A stretch of 43,881 nt of DNA from Clostridiales bacterium (GTDB lineage: Bacteria; Bacillota; Clostridia; Lutisporales; Lutisporaceae): assembly GCA_012521375.1 (NCBI GenBank), contig JAAYMO010000253.1, positions 1 to 43,881 on the forward strand, in the 5' to 3' direction. Made by a program: the position numbers and the translations under genes. Under the pieces are notes generated by a model that saw nothing but the letters and a program-made list of their open reading frames with translations, did not search any database and was not told the DNA's origin. Shown piece after piece: positions 17,575 through 25,420 of the stretch (its first letter is position 1; each line of letters begins with the position of its first letter).

Positions 17575-17611
17575 TTGTTTTAAAATTAAACAAAATTAAT
17601 AAATTTGTTCA
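17575..17611 (+). promoter_or_regulatory. Candidate upstream activator sites for the second sigma-54 promoter
   Basis: Two overlapping inverted repeats, TTGTTT-N7-AAACAA (17575-17593) and AACAAA-N9-TTTGTT (17589-17609), run into TGTTCA (17606-17611). They lie about 100-135 bases upstream of the predicted start point, where an activator would bind. The TTGTTT/AAACA and TGTTCA elements recall those upstream of the first sigma-54 promoter. The role is inferred. Confidence 0.35.
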
Positions 17612-17638
17612 CATCCGATATAAAAATTGTATCAAAAC

Positions 17639-17680
17639 AGCTCTCTTGACTGATAATCAGTTGAGAGAGCTATATTTTTT
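17639..17680 (+). terminator. Rho-independent terminator of the sigma-54 activator gene
   Basis: AGCTCTCT (17639-17646) pairs with AGAGAGCT (17664-17671); an inner ACTGAT/ATCAGT pair extends the stem, and TATATTTTTT follows. It ends two bases before the next sigma-54 promoter, so the regulator transcript is cut off from the downstream operon. Confidence 0.93.
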
Positions 17681-17682
17681 AA

Positions 17683-17699
17683 TTGGTATATAATTTGCT
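17683..17699 (+). promoter_or_regulatory. Sigma-54 (-24/-12) promoter of the 2-oxoacid oxidoreductase operon
   Basis: TTGGTAT then TTTGCT gives GG (17685-17686), exactly ten bases, and GC (17697-17698). It matches the promoter at 3826-3842 in 14 of 16 positions of the core. The predicted start point is near 17710. It follows the regulator terminator directly. Confidence 0.85.
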
Positions 17700-17752
17700 A
17701 CATTATTTATAGTTGGCAGAGATTATCATACCAGGAGAGTGAGGGAATAAGG

Positions 17753-17956
17753 ATGAATGTTATAAGTATCAACAGAAACCGCTGTAAAAGATGCGGTATT
17801 TGTATAGAATTCTGCCCGGTAAAATTATTTGATACAGAAATTGATGGTACACCAATACCACAACGTATTGAAAAATGTACGGGGTGTAAATTATGTGAAT
17901 TGAGATGCCCTGATATTGCAATCAAAGTAGAGGTGATTAAAGATGAAAGGCAGTAA
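17753..17956 (+). CDS. 2-oxoacid:ferredoxin oxidoreductase, delta (ferredoxin-like) subunit
   Basis: 67-aa protein with two [4Fe-4S] motifs, CKRCGICIEFCP and CTGCKLCELRCP, as in the delta subunits of 2-oxoacid (KorD/VorD-type) oxidoreductases. It passes electrons from the thiamine-diphosphate catalytic subunit to soluble ferredoxin. GAGGG at 17742-17746 lies six bases before the ATG. Its end overlaps the alpha-subunit start by 14 bases, so translation is probably coupled. It is the first gene of the second sigma-54 operon. Confidence 0.92.
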   Translation: MNVISINRNRCKRCGICIEFCPVKLFDTEIDGTPIPQRIEKCTGCKLCELRCPDIAIKVEVIKDERQ

Positions 17957-19094
17957 TAAAGTGAGATTCATGCAGGGAAATGAAGCCATGGCAGAGGGAG
18001 CTTTTGCTGCAGGAGCTAGATTTTATGCCGGCTACCCTATAACCCCTTCCTCGGAAATTGCAGAAATATCTGCAAGACGCCTTCCACAATTAGGAGGAGT
18101 ATATGTCCAAATGGAGGATGAATTGGGGAGCATGGCTGCAATTATAGGTGCTTCTGCGGCAGGCAAGAAGTCTTTTACTGCTACAAGTGGACCTGGTTTT
18201 TCTCTTATGCAGGAAAATTTGGGTGTAGCAGTTATGGCTGAAGTACCATGCGTAATAATAAATGTTCAGCGTTCAGGCCCAAGTACAGGACTTGCTACGA
18301 AGCCAGCCCAAGGAGACTTTATGCAGAGCCGGTGGGGGACCCATGGAGATCATGGGATAATAGTTATATCTCCTTCCACTGTTGAGGATTGCTATTATTT
18401 GATGATAAAAGCATTTAATTTTTCAGAAAAATATCGTACACCGGTTGTTTTCCTGGCTGATGAGATTATCGGTCATCTGCAGGAAAGAGTAGTTATAAAT
18501 GATATTGATCCTGAAGATATAGTAACAAGAGAATTGCCCAGTTGTGATCCTGAAGATTATAAACCTTTTGAAATAGGGGAATCAGGTATAGCACCACTGG
18601 CTTATTACGGCAGTGAATATATTGTGAGGCTCACTAGTTCTACTCATGATGAATCAGGTTACTCTAATTCAAAACCTGAGAATGCAGATAAGTTTATACG
18701 GCATTATACTGATAAGATTGAAAAGAATAAGAAAGATATAACAATAGTGAGAAAGTATAACTTGGAGGATGCAGACTACGCTATTATCACATTTGGCTGC
18801 ACCACCAGATCTGCCTTGGAGGCTGTGGAAATTCTAAAAGCTGAAGGTAAAAAGGTAGGCATTTTACAACTAGTTACCCTTTGGCCTTTTGCAGATGATG
18901 AAGTGTTGGAAGTCTGCAATCAGGTTAAAGGAGTTGTTGTACCCGAATTAAATCTTGGACAACTTATAAGAGAAGTGGAAAGAGTAAACAAGAAAAACAT
19001 TCCTATAGTCGGTGTGAATAAAGTCAATAGTTTGTCAATACATCCAAATGAAATAATAGATAAGATTCGGGAGGTAGAAAAATGCCAAAGATGA
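17943..19094 (+). CDS. 2-oxoacid:ferredoxin oxidoreductase, alpha subunit
   Basis: 383-aa subunit with the pyrimidine-side thiamine-diphosphate domain. Family marks are GNEAMAEGAFAAGARFYAGYPITPSSEI split over the N-terminus (typical YPITPSSE), MEDELGSMAAIIGASAAG, SGPGFSLMQENLG and QRSGPSTGLATKPAQGD. The C-terminal transketolase-like domain II contains ITFGCTTRSALEA and VVVPELNLGQL. GAGGTG at 17930-17935 precedes the ATG by seven bases. Its 3' end overlaps the beta-subunit start by 13 bases. Substrate (branched-chain, aromatic or 2-oxoglutarate) cannot be read from sequence; the nearby Ptb/Buk and aminotransferase favour amino-acid-derived 2-oxoacids. Confidence 0.93.
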   Translation: MKGSNKVRFMQGNEAMAEGAFAAGARFYAGYPITPSSEIAEISARRLPQLGGVYVQMEDELGSMAAIIGASAAGKKSFTATSGPGFSLMQENLGVAVMAEVPCVIINVQRSGPSTGLATKPAQGDFMQSRWGTHGDHGIIVISPSTVEDCYYLMIKAFNFSEKYRTPVVFLADEIIGHLQERVVINDIDPEDIVTRELPSCDPEDYKPFEIGESGIAPLAYYGSEYIVRLTSSTHDESGYSNSKPENADKFIRHYTDKIEKNKKDITIVRKYNLEDADYAIITFGCTTRSALEAVEILKAEGKKVGILQLVTLWPFADDEVLEVCNQVKGVVVPELNLGQLIREVERVNKKNIPIVGVNKVNSLSIHPNEIIDKIREVEKCQR

Positions 19095-19930
19095 AGATGG
19101 AAGACTATTTGATTGAGAAGAAACTACCGTTTTTCTGGTGTGCAGGATGCGGAGACGGTATTGTACTGAGTTCTATATTAAAATCCTTTGCAAATCTGGG
19201 ATACGATAGAAAAAATACGGTTGTAGTTACCGGCATAGGTTGTTGGGGAAAAGCTGATGATTATATAAATACCCATACTTTTCACGGTACTCATGGAAGA
19301 GCCTTGGCATTTGCTACAGGCATAAAACTAGCTAATCCAAAATTAAATGTTATAGTCCTTATGGGTGACGGGGATGGAGCAACTATAGGAGGCAATCATC
19401 TTATACATGCAGCAAGGAGAAATGTGGATATAACTGCAATTTTGGTCAATAACTTTAACTATGGTATGACTGGAGGACAATATTCGGGAACAACCCCTGA
19501 AGAATCATATACTATTACATCAAGATACGGACATATTGAACCGAGTTTTGATCTATGCAATCTTGTAGAAGCAGCGGGTGCGCCATACGTAGCGAGAGGC
19601 TCTGTATATCATGTGGTTCAGCTGCAGAAATTTATAGAAGAAGGGCTTCAGAAAAAAGGTTTTTCTTTCATAGAGGTAATATCAACATGTCCTACTCACT
19701 TTGGAAGATTGAATGGAATGAAAAAAGCTCCTGATATAATGAGGTGGATTAAGGATAATTCTGTAAGCATAGCAGCAGCTGAAAAACTTTCTCCGGAAGA
19801 GCTAGAGAAAAAATTCGTATTAGGCAAATTTGCAGATAGAGATATACCGGATTACAGTACAAAATATCAGGCAATTATAGATAAATGCACGGCTAAGGCT
19901 GCTAAAGGAGGCGTTACCATTGAAAGATAA
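19082..19930 (+). CDS. 2-oxoacid:ferredoxin oxidoreductase, beta (ThDP-binding) subunit
   Basis: 282-aa catalytic subunit that binds thiamine diphosphate. CAGCGDGIV near the N-terminus is the conserved cysteine region of KorB-type subunits; GIGCWGKADDYINTHTFHGTHGRALAFATG fits the family when read in parts; the diphosphate motif is MGDGDGATIGGNH followed by NNFNYGMTGGQYSGTTP. GGGAGG at 19069-19074 precedes the ATG, and the gene overlaps both neighbours. With the alpha, gamma and delta subunits it decarboxylates 2-oxoacids to acyl-CoA and reduces ferredoxin. Confidence 0.94.
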   Translation: MPKMKMEDYLIEKKLPFFWCAGCGDGIVLSSILKSFANLGYDRKNTVVVTGIGCWGKADDYINTHTFHGTHGRALAFATGIKLANPKLNVIVLMGDGDGATIGGNHLIHAARRNVDITAILVNNFNYGMTGGQYSGTTPEESYTITSRYGHIEPSFDLCNLVEAAGAPYVARGSVYHVVQLQKFIEEGLQKKGFSFIEVISTCPTHFGRLNGMKKAPDIMRWIKDNSVSIAAAEKLSPEELEKKFVLGKFADRDIPDYSTKYQAIIDKCTAKAAKGGVTIER

Positions 19931-20465
19931 ATATCAGATAGTCCTCAGTGGCGTTGGAGGTCAGGGGCTTATAGCCTGCGGAAGCCTTGTAGCTGAGGCT
20001 GCCATCATTTATGAGGACAAATATGCTACCTTAACCTCTTCATACGGGGTTGAGACTAGAGGAACCTTTACAAAATCAGATATCATAATAAGTGGGAAAG
20101 AAATATTCTATCCTGAAGTCATTAAAGAAGACATAGTATTGTCTTTGGCTCAGGTAGCTTATGATAGATATATAGATAAAATTGATTCAGATGCCATTTT
20201 GATTTATGATAGCAGTTTAGTAACACAAATCAAGGATTCAAAAGCAAAACAATACGGTTTTCCTTTCACTGATCTGGCAAGGGAACTGGGTAATATAACT
20301 GTGGCTAATGTAATAGCCCTGGGAGCCATTATAAAGATGAGCGGCATATTAAGCCAAGAGTCTGTTCTAAATGCCATAAAGGATAAATATGAGGAAAAAC
20401 CAAAAGTCATGGAGTTAAATACAAAGGCATTGGAAAAAGGCTTAGAGATTGCAGCGATAATATGA
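19920..20465 (+). CDS. 2-oxoacid:ferredoxin oxidoreductase, gamma subunit
   Basis: 181-aa subunit that binds the CoA-side of the complex. The N-terminus IVLSGVGGQGLIACG and SSYGVETRGTFTKSDIIIS are diagnostic of the gamma family. The start is TTG 19920, overlapping the beta stop, supported by GGAGG at 19907-19911. The gene completes a delta-alpha-beta-gamma set, the arrangement seen in Kor/Vor complexes. Confidence 0.93.
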   Translation: MKDKYQIVLSGVGGQGLIACGSLVAEAAIIYEDKYATLTSSYGVETRGTFTKSDIIISGKEIFYPEVIKEDIVLSLAQVAYDRYIDKIDSDAILIYDSSLVTQIKDSKAKQYGFPFTDLARELGNITVANVIALGAIIKMSGILSQESVLNAIKDKYEEKPKVMELNTKALEKGLEIAAII

Positions 20466-20482
20466 TGGGAGGTGTTTTTGAA

Positions 20483-21661
20483 ATGCAAATAAAATATGCT
20501 GATAGAGTAGATAGTATAAAGCCTTCTGCCATAAGGGAACTTTTAAAACTTACACAACAGCCTGGAGTCATATCATTTGCAGGAGGATGGCCTGCTCCTG
20601 AGTCTTTTCCCATAGAAGAGATGAAGCAAGTAAGTATGAAGGTATTAGAGGAACAAGGAAGATCAGCACTTCAGTACAGCACTACAGAAGGTTACCCTGC
20701 CTTAAGGGAGTTCATTGCTGATAGAATGAAAAAATCCGGAATCCAAATAGAGGCAAATCAGATTTTGATAACAAATGGATCCCAGCAAGGTCTTGATTTT
20801 AGCGGCAAGTTATTTATAAATCAGGGGGATACAATTATTTGTGAAAGCCCCAGTTATGTGGGAGCTCTAAATGCTTTTAGAGCCTATATGCCCAATTTTG
20901 TTGAAATCCCAATGGATGATGAAGGAATGAAAATAGAGGATCTAGAGAAGGCTCTTAAGGAAAACCCTAATGCAAAGTTTATATATGTGGTGCCTACCTT
21001 TCAAAATCCAACAGGAAAGACCATGGGCATAGAAAGGAGAAAGAAGCTGGTTCAACTGGCCAGTAAATATATGGTTCCCATATTGGAGGATAATCCCTAT
21101 GGAGAATTGAGTTTTACAGATGAATACATACCGCCTGTCAAAAGTTTTGATACAGAAGGTATAGTGATATATTTAGGCACATTTTCCAAGACTTTTTGTC
21201 CTGGACTTAGGATAGGATGGGTTGCGGCTTCTTCTGAGATATTGAGAAAGTATGTACTTGCAAAACAGGGCGCCGATCTGCAGACCAATACCTTGTCTCA
21301 GATGGAATTGGTTAGATTTTTAGAATTATATGATTTTGATGAACATGTAAAAAAAGTAAGAGAGATATACAAAAAAAGAAGAGATGTAATGCTCAGCACC
21401 ATGAAAGAAGAATTTCCATACCATATAAAATATACATATCCTAATGGTGGCATGTTCACCTGGGTAGAATTACCTCAAGGAATAGACGCAGCAGATGTTT
21501 TGAAAAAATCTCTTGAATATAAGGTAGCTTTCGTACCAGGCTCATCATTTTATCCTAATGGAGGGAATGAGAACCATTTCAGATTGAATTATGGTACAAT
21601 GAATGAGGAACTGATAGTGGAAGGTATAAAGCGGCTGGGAAAAGTCTTAAGGGCTTTATAA
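20483..21661 (+). CDS. PLP-dependent aminotransferase, class I (2-aminoadipate/aromatic type)
   Basis: 392-aa fold-type-I aminotransferase resembling the LysN/KAT-II/MocR-catalytic group. The start region has GVISFAGGWPAPESFP; the PLP lysine is in GTFSKTFCPGLRIGW; VPTFQNPTGKTM and EDNPYGEL are the cofactor-ring segments. The ATG at 20483 follows GGGAGGT (20467-20473) by nine bases, while an in-frame ATG at 20462 overlaps the previous stop and lies before that site. It would convert amino acids from peptide breakdown to the 2-oxoacids used by the upstream oxidoreductase. Substrate range is not readable, but relatives are broad and accept aromatic and branched amino acids. Confidence 0.9.
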   Translation: MQIKYADRVDSIKPSAIRELLKLTQQPGVISFAGGWPAPESFPIEEMKQVSMKVLEEQGRSALQYSTTEGYPALREFIADRMKKSGIQIEANQILITNGSQQGLDFSGKLFINQGDTIICESPSYVGALNAFRAYMPNFVEIPMDDEGMKIEDLEKALKENPNAKFIYVVPTFQNPTGKTMGIERRKKLVQLASKYMVPILEDNPYGELSFTDEYIPPVKSFDTEGIVIYLGTFSKTFCPGLRIGWVAASSEILRKYVLAKQGADLQTNTLSQMELVRFLELYDFDEHVKKVREIYKKRRDVMLSTMKEEFPYHIKYTYPNGGMFTWVELPQGIDAADVLKKSLEYKVAFVPGSSFYPNGGNENHFRLNYGTMNEELIVEGIKRLGKVLRAL

Positions 21662-21677
21662 TTGAGGTGTTTATGCA

Positions 21678-23084
21678 ATGCTAGAACTTACATATAAGCA
21701 TATAATAGGCATTATTCTTACACTGCTTTTGATTACTTTGGTAGGAATCTACTCAGGTAGGAAGGTGAAAACCTCCTCAGATTTTTCCGTAGGAGGTAAG
21801 AAAGCCGGTTCGGGAATCGTAGCAGGAACTATAATGGGAACACTGGTTGGAGGCTCTTCCACCATAGGTACAGCGCAGCTTGCATTTTTGTATGGATTTT
21901 CAGCCTGGTGGTTTACTTTGGGAGCAGGAATAGGCTGCCTGATTCTTGGGTTAGCCTTTGCGGCTCCCCTTAACAGAAGCAATAAAGAAACTGTGCCACA
22001 GATACTATCAGAAGAATTTGGAGGCATATCGAAACCTATTTCCAGCATATTTGTATCCCTCGGTACTTTTATAAATATCATTGCTCAGATACTGGCAACA
22101 ATAGCGCTGCTTACTTCAATGTTTAATATAAATCATATGACTGCAGCAGTCATATCTATTATACTAATGTCCGCATATGTGATATTTGGAGGAGTATGGG
22201 GTACAGGATTAGTAGGTATTGCAAAGCTTATTTTGATATATATTTCAGTTATGTTAGGAGGAGCTATCGCTATAAGCGATGTTGGAGGATTTGATTATTT
22301 TGTTTCTGTTCTCCCCAGATACCCTTATTTCAGCCTATTGGGAAGAGGAGTTTGGATAGATTTGGCATCAGGCTTTTCTTTGATACTAGGGGTTTTGTCC
22401 AGTCAAACCTATATACAGGCAGTTTTGTCCGGAAAATCCTTGAAGGAGTCGAGAACCGGTTCATTGATAAGCGCATTTTTAATTCCTCCAATAGGTATTG
22501 CAGGTATATTTATTGGCTTATTTATGAGAATAAACTATCCTGATATTAATCCTGCCTCTGCTTTTCCTCAGTTTGTACTTAAATATATGAACCCTTGGCT
22601 CAGCGGTATAGTACTGGCAACCCTACTTATAGCTGCAGTAGGTACAGGGGCAGGCTTGGCTTTGGGAATAAGCACTGTATTCACCAAGGATATTTATAAG
22701 AATTATATAGATAAGGAAGCTGACGATGATAAGCTTCTCATGGTATCAAGATTGATAATAGTAGCTTCTTTGAGCTTGGCTTTATTGTTTACAACTGGAA
22801 GTGCCAAGTCTCTCATTCTTAAATGGAGCTTTATGTCTATGGGCCTAAGGGGCGCTACCGTATTCGGACCTCTCTGTGCAGCATTGTTTATGAAAGGCAA
22901 GGTGGAAAGCAAATATGCTATTGCTTCCATGGTCATCAGTCCATTATCGGTATTATTAGGCAGGTTTATTTTACCTGAAGCTTTTGATCCATTATTTATA
23001 GGTATAGCAGTAAGTTTGCTTTTGATAGCCGCAGGTGCTTTGTCTAAAACAAATCAGAAGATTGAAAACAGCTCTTCTTTGTAA
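21678..23084 (+). CDS. Sodium:solute symporter (SSS family)
   Basis: 468-aa polytopic membrane protein with about 12-13 hydrophobic helices, matching the sodium:solute symporter family (LeuT fold; relatives carry proline, pantothenate, acetate). Family features are SDFSVGGKKAG after the first helix, GTIMGTLVGGSSTIGTAQLA, and the segment ATLLIAAVGTGAGLALGIST, which corresponds to the Na-binding helix 8 region. It is the last gene of the sigma-54 operon, 16 bases after the aminotransferase, so it likely imports an amino acid or organic acid used in the pathway. GAGGTG at 21664-21669 precedes the ATG. The exact substrate is unknown. Confidence 0.9.
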   Translation: MLELTYKHIIGIILTLLLITLVGIYSGRKVKTSSDFSVGGKKAGSGIVAGTIMGTLVGGSSTIGTAQLAFLYGFSAWWFTLGAGIGCLILGLAFAAPLNRSNKETVPQILSEEFGGISKPISSIFVSLGTFINIIAQILATIALLTSMFNINHMTAAVISIILMSAYVIFGGVWGTGLVGIAKLILIYISVMLGGAIAISDVGGFDYFVSVLPRYPYFSLLGRGVWIDLASGFSLILGVLSSQTYIQAVLSGKSLKESRTGSLISAFLIPPIGIAGIFIGLFMRINYPDINPASAFPQFVLKYMNPWLSGIVLATLLIAAVGTGAGLALGISTVFTKDIYKNYIDKEADDDKLLMVSRLIIVASLSLALLFTTGSAKSLILKWSFMSMGLRGATVFGPLCAALFMKGKVESKYAIASMVISPLSVLLGRFILPEAFDPLFIGIAVSLLLIAAGALSKTNQKIENSSSL

Positions 23085-23127
23085 TATAATATTAGGGTAA
23101 AAAATTACAAAGCAAGGGAGTCGTAAC

Positions 23128-23631
23128 ATGAGCTTATTAGAAACATGGAGAGAAACTGCCTATAAAGGGGGCAATCCAAAAGCACAAAAGAGATTCTGGA
23201 AAGAATACTTTGACATCGAGAAGGGTATATATGAGAAACTTCTAACAAATCCGGAAGAAGTGGTAAAAGGTACAGTAAAGGAATTGGCAGAAAGCTATGG
23301 TACAGATGTACTACACTTTACAGGCTTCCTGGACGGCATAAACTCAAGCCTGAAAGAATCTAATAATTTAGAAGAGCTGGAAGAAGATTCCCATGTCCAA
23401 TTGGATATAGATGTGGAAAAACTTTACTACAACATGTTGGAAGCTAAAGCTAAATGGCTTTATACACTGCCTCAATGGGATAATATTCTTAGTGAGGAAA
23501 AGAGAAAAGAAATAACTAAAAAACAAAGGCTGTCCGGCACTGTAATAAAAGAAGAGACTGTAGGAAGAAATGATCCCTGCCCCTGTGGCAGCGGTAAAAA
23601 ATATAAAAAATGTTGCGGTGCTAACAAATGA
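23128..23631 (+). CDS. SEC-C zinc-motif protein
   Basis: 167-aa soluble protein with a helical N-terminal part of no recognised family and a C-terminal SEC-C metal-binding motif, [17 protein letters not shown] (CxCx8CC). Such motifs bind zinc and are found at the C-terminus of SecA and in many stand-alone proteins of unclear function, some linked to ribosome or SecB contacts. A good ribosome site GGGAG precedes the ATG, and a strong terminator overlaps its end. It is not tied to the catabolic operon, since 43 bases with no shared ribosome overlap separate it from the symporter and no terminator is visible between them. Confidence 0.8.
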   Translation: MSLLETWRETAYKGGNPKAQKRFWKEYFDIEKGIYEKLLTNPEEVVKGTVKELAESYGTDVLHFTGFLDGINSSLKESNNLEELEEDSHVQLDIDVEKLYYNMLEAKAKWLYTLPQWDNILSEEKRKEITKKQRLSGTVIKEETVGRNDPCPCGSGKKYKKCCGANK

Positions 23632-23657
23632 AAAACCTCCGAATCAGGAGGTTTTTT
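23631..23657 (+). terminator. Rho-independent terminator after the SEC-C gene
   Basis: AACCTCC (23634-23640) pairs with GGAGGTT (23647-23653) across a GAATCA loop, followed by a T-run. It may also end the upstream symporter operon transcript, as none is visible before 23128. Confidence 0.9.
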
Positions 23658-23780
23658 GTTTAGGAAAGAAAAATTTTTCCTAAATATAGAACTTCTTTCA
23701 ATGATATTTTCATCTATAAGTATGTTAAAATCAGCGTAGTAAATATATAATATATATATCATAGCGAAAGGTGGGTCATG

Positions 23781-24311
23781 ATGAAGGTATACAAAGGAAA
23801 TAGAAAGTCGATGATGATGGCCGGTTTATCATTATTGTGTTTTATTGGACTTATACTGCTGATTTTCTTTTTTACGAAACGAGGATTCCTAGCTTGGGCT
23901 TTCATGTTTTTCTTGTTTATTATGTGTGTCCCCGCATATAACGGTATGATTGTAAGCATATCAATAGATGAAAAAAAAGTAGTAATAAGAAGGCCATTGA
24001 GTTGGCAAAAAATCAATCTGTCCCAAGCTGCTTTTTGTGCTGTCCATGATATAGGAGAAGGTAAAAGCCTGCTCTTTGTATTCGTAAGGCAAAAATGGAG
24101 GAAAGGCCATGGTATAAAAGGCATAAAATCAGACATGTCTTATGAGGAAGTGCTGGATGCCCTGTCAAAGGGAGGTCGGGTAAAGGATATAAAAGTGAAT
24201 TTCAATAAAGCAATAAAAGTGCCTGTAGCCATGGTAGAAAACGGAGATGAACTAAAGGAAAGAATATTGGACAGCATAGACGCACATCATTTGAAAGCCG
24301 TCTATAGTTAG
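23781..24311 (+). CDS. Two-helix membrane protein of unknown function
   Basis: 176-aa protein I do not recognise. Residues about 12-31 and 35-55 form two adjacent hydrophobic helices, followed by a cytoplasmic-looking domain of about 120 residues with a beta-rich start (MIVSISIDEKKVVIRRP), which could be a bacterial PH-like fold. AAAGGTGGG at 23767-23775 precedes two tandem ATGs (23778, 23781); spacing favours the second. It stands alone between a terminator and the SdpR-like promoter. Confidence 0.65.
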   Translation: MKVYKGNRKSMMMAGLSLLCFIGLILLIFFFTKRGFLAWAFMFFLFIMCVPAYNGMIVSISIDEKKVVIRRPLSWQKINLSQAAFCAVHDIGEGKSLLFVFVRQKWRKGHGIKGIKSDMSYEEVLDALSKGGRVKDIKVNFNKAIKVPVAMVENGDELKERILDSIDAHHLKAVYS

Positions 24312-24370
24312 CATTAAAATGATTTACACATCATGACATTCATTTGATTATATTTCGTTTTATATTTTTG

Positions 24371-24399
24371 TTGCATTCACAGCGATTCAGATATATAAT
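24371..24399 (+). promoter_or_regulatory. Sigma-A-type promoter of the SdpR/SdpI-like operon
   Basis: TTGCAT (24371-24376), a 17-base spacer and a perfect TATAAT (24394-24399). The -10 element abuts a large inverted repeat that is the probable operator of the downstream ArsR-family repressor. Confidence 0.8.
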
Positions 24400-24442
24400 T
24401 ATATTAGAGATTTAGATAATTGTTTAAATATCTAATATAATT
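24397..24442. promoter_or_regulatory. Large inverted-repeat operator upstream of the ArsR/SdpR-like gene
   Basis: Arms of 18 bases (24397-24414 and 24425-24442) match at 17 of 18 positions around a 10-base spacer; each arm contains TTATATTAGA or its complement. It starts within the -10 box and ends 20 bases before the repressor ATG, a position where bound protein would block transcription. Autorepression by the encoded regulator is inferred. Confidence 0.75.
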
Positions 24443-24461
24443 TATTGGAGGAGGCCTGAAT

Positions 24462-24761
24462 ATGTCTTTGCTGAATATGCCTTTTAAAGCCTTATCCGAT
24501 CCGACTCGAAGAAAAATAATACAAATGCTTAAGGAAAGGGATATGACGGCAGGAGAAATTGCAGAGCAATTTGATATGACAAAACCCAGTATATCCCATC
24601 ATTTAAATATACTTAAGCATGCAGAATTGGTAATAGATGAAAGAAAAGGACAAAACATTTATTATTCTTTAAACACAACAGTATTTCAAGAATTGATCAA
24701 TTGGTTTTTTAATATTACCGATAAGAGAGGAGGATCAAAAAGTGAAGAAGATAGAATATAA
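24462..24761 (+). CDS. sdpR: ArsR-family repressor, SdpR-like
   Basis: 99-aa winged-helix DNA-binding protein. The N-terminus FKALSDPTRRKIIQMLKERD and the recognition region MTAGEIAEQFDMTKPSISHH are typical of ArsR/SdpR repressors. No metal-binding cysteine motif (ELCVCDL) is present, so it is not a metal sensor. It overlaps the following membrane gene by 20 bases. In Bacillus the SdpR-SdpI pair autoregulates, with SdpI sequestering SdpR at the membrane when toxin is present; gene order and families here match that scheme. The operator at 24397-24442 supports autorepression. GGAGGAGG precedes the ATG. Confidence 0.88.
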   Translation: MSLLNMPFKALSDPTRRKIIQMLKERDMTAGEIAEQFDMTKPSISHHLNILKHAELVIDERKGQNIYYSLNTTVFQELINWFFNITDKRGGSKSEEDRI

Positions 24762-25404
24762 TCTTAAAAGAGAACTGCCTCTTATATTGATAATACTAGT
24801 GTCTTTTGCTATAAGCATATACTTTTATCCTATGATGCCGGATAGGGTTCCAACACATTGGAATTTCAAAGGAGAAGTAGATGGGTATTCTGGAAAACTT
24901 ACAGGTACATTTATGATGCCGGTAACAAACTTGATTATGTATGGATTGTTCTTGGTTTTACCATTGGTGGATCCTAAAAAACACAATTATAAGCTTTTTA
25001 GCAGTACCTATGTCTTTTTCCGCTATTTGTTTCATATTTACTTTTTTGGTATGCATATAATGGTTATATTAGCAGCATTAGGCTATAATGTTGATACAAG
25101 CAGATGGGTGATGTTTAGTGTATCCGTTCTGTTTATGCTCATGGGCAATTTGATGGGCAGGGTGAAGCATAATTATTTTGTAGGGATTAAGACTCCTTGG
25201 ACTTTGGCTAGTGAAGAAGTATGGGTTAAAACCCATAGGCTGGCCGCAATACTTTGGACTGCCGGAGGTTTTTTGGGAGCAGTATTATCACTTCTTAAGT
25301 TTGGTTTAGGTTGGATACTTATGGTAATATTATTTGTTCCTACTATAATACCTGTAATATACTCATATATCCTTTTTAATAAGATTAGTAAAACAGACAG
25401 TTGA
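24742..25404 (+). CDS. sdpI: SdpI-family membrane protein (DUF1648 plus SdpI domains)
   Basis: 220-aa membrane protein with about six helices. After the first helix comes the DUF1648 signature MPDRVPTHWNFKGEVDGYSG, and the C-terminal half has the SdpI hallmark NYFVGIKTPWTLASEEVW followed by THRLA. SdpI of Bacillus confers immunity to the SDP killing peptide and also acts as signal receptor for SdpR. The start is GTG 24742 with GAGGAGG at 24727-24733. No SdpC-like toxin gene or its processing genes are in the window, so it may serve as orphan immunity or sense a different envelope-active compound. Its stop codon lies in the loop of the convergent terminator hairpin. Confidence 0.88.
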   Translation: MKKIEYNLKRELPLILIILVSFAISIYFYPMMPDRVPTHWNFKGEVDGYSGKLTGTFMMPVTNLIMYGLFLVLPLVDPKKHNYKLFSSTYVFFRYLFHIYFFGMHIMVILAALGYNVDTSRWVMFSVSVLFMLMGNLMGRVKHNYFVGIKTPWTLASEEVWVKTHRLAAILWTAGGFLGAVLSLLKFGLGWILMVILFVPTIIPVIYSYILFNKISKTDS

Positions 25405-25418
25405 AAAAACTGTCTGTT
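25392..25418. terminator. Bidirectional terminator hairpin between convergent genes
   Basis: AACAGACAGTT (25392-25402) pairs perfectly with AACTGTCTGTT (25408-25418). T-rich tails follow on both strands, the better one (TTTTAC) on the minus strand. It serves the SdpI-like gene and the convergent DUF4397 gene. Confidence 0.7.
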
Positions 25419-25420
25419 AT

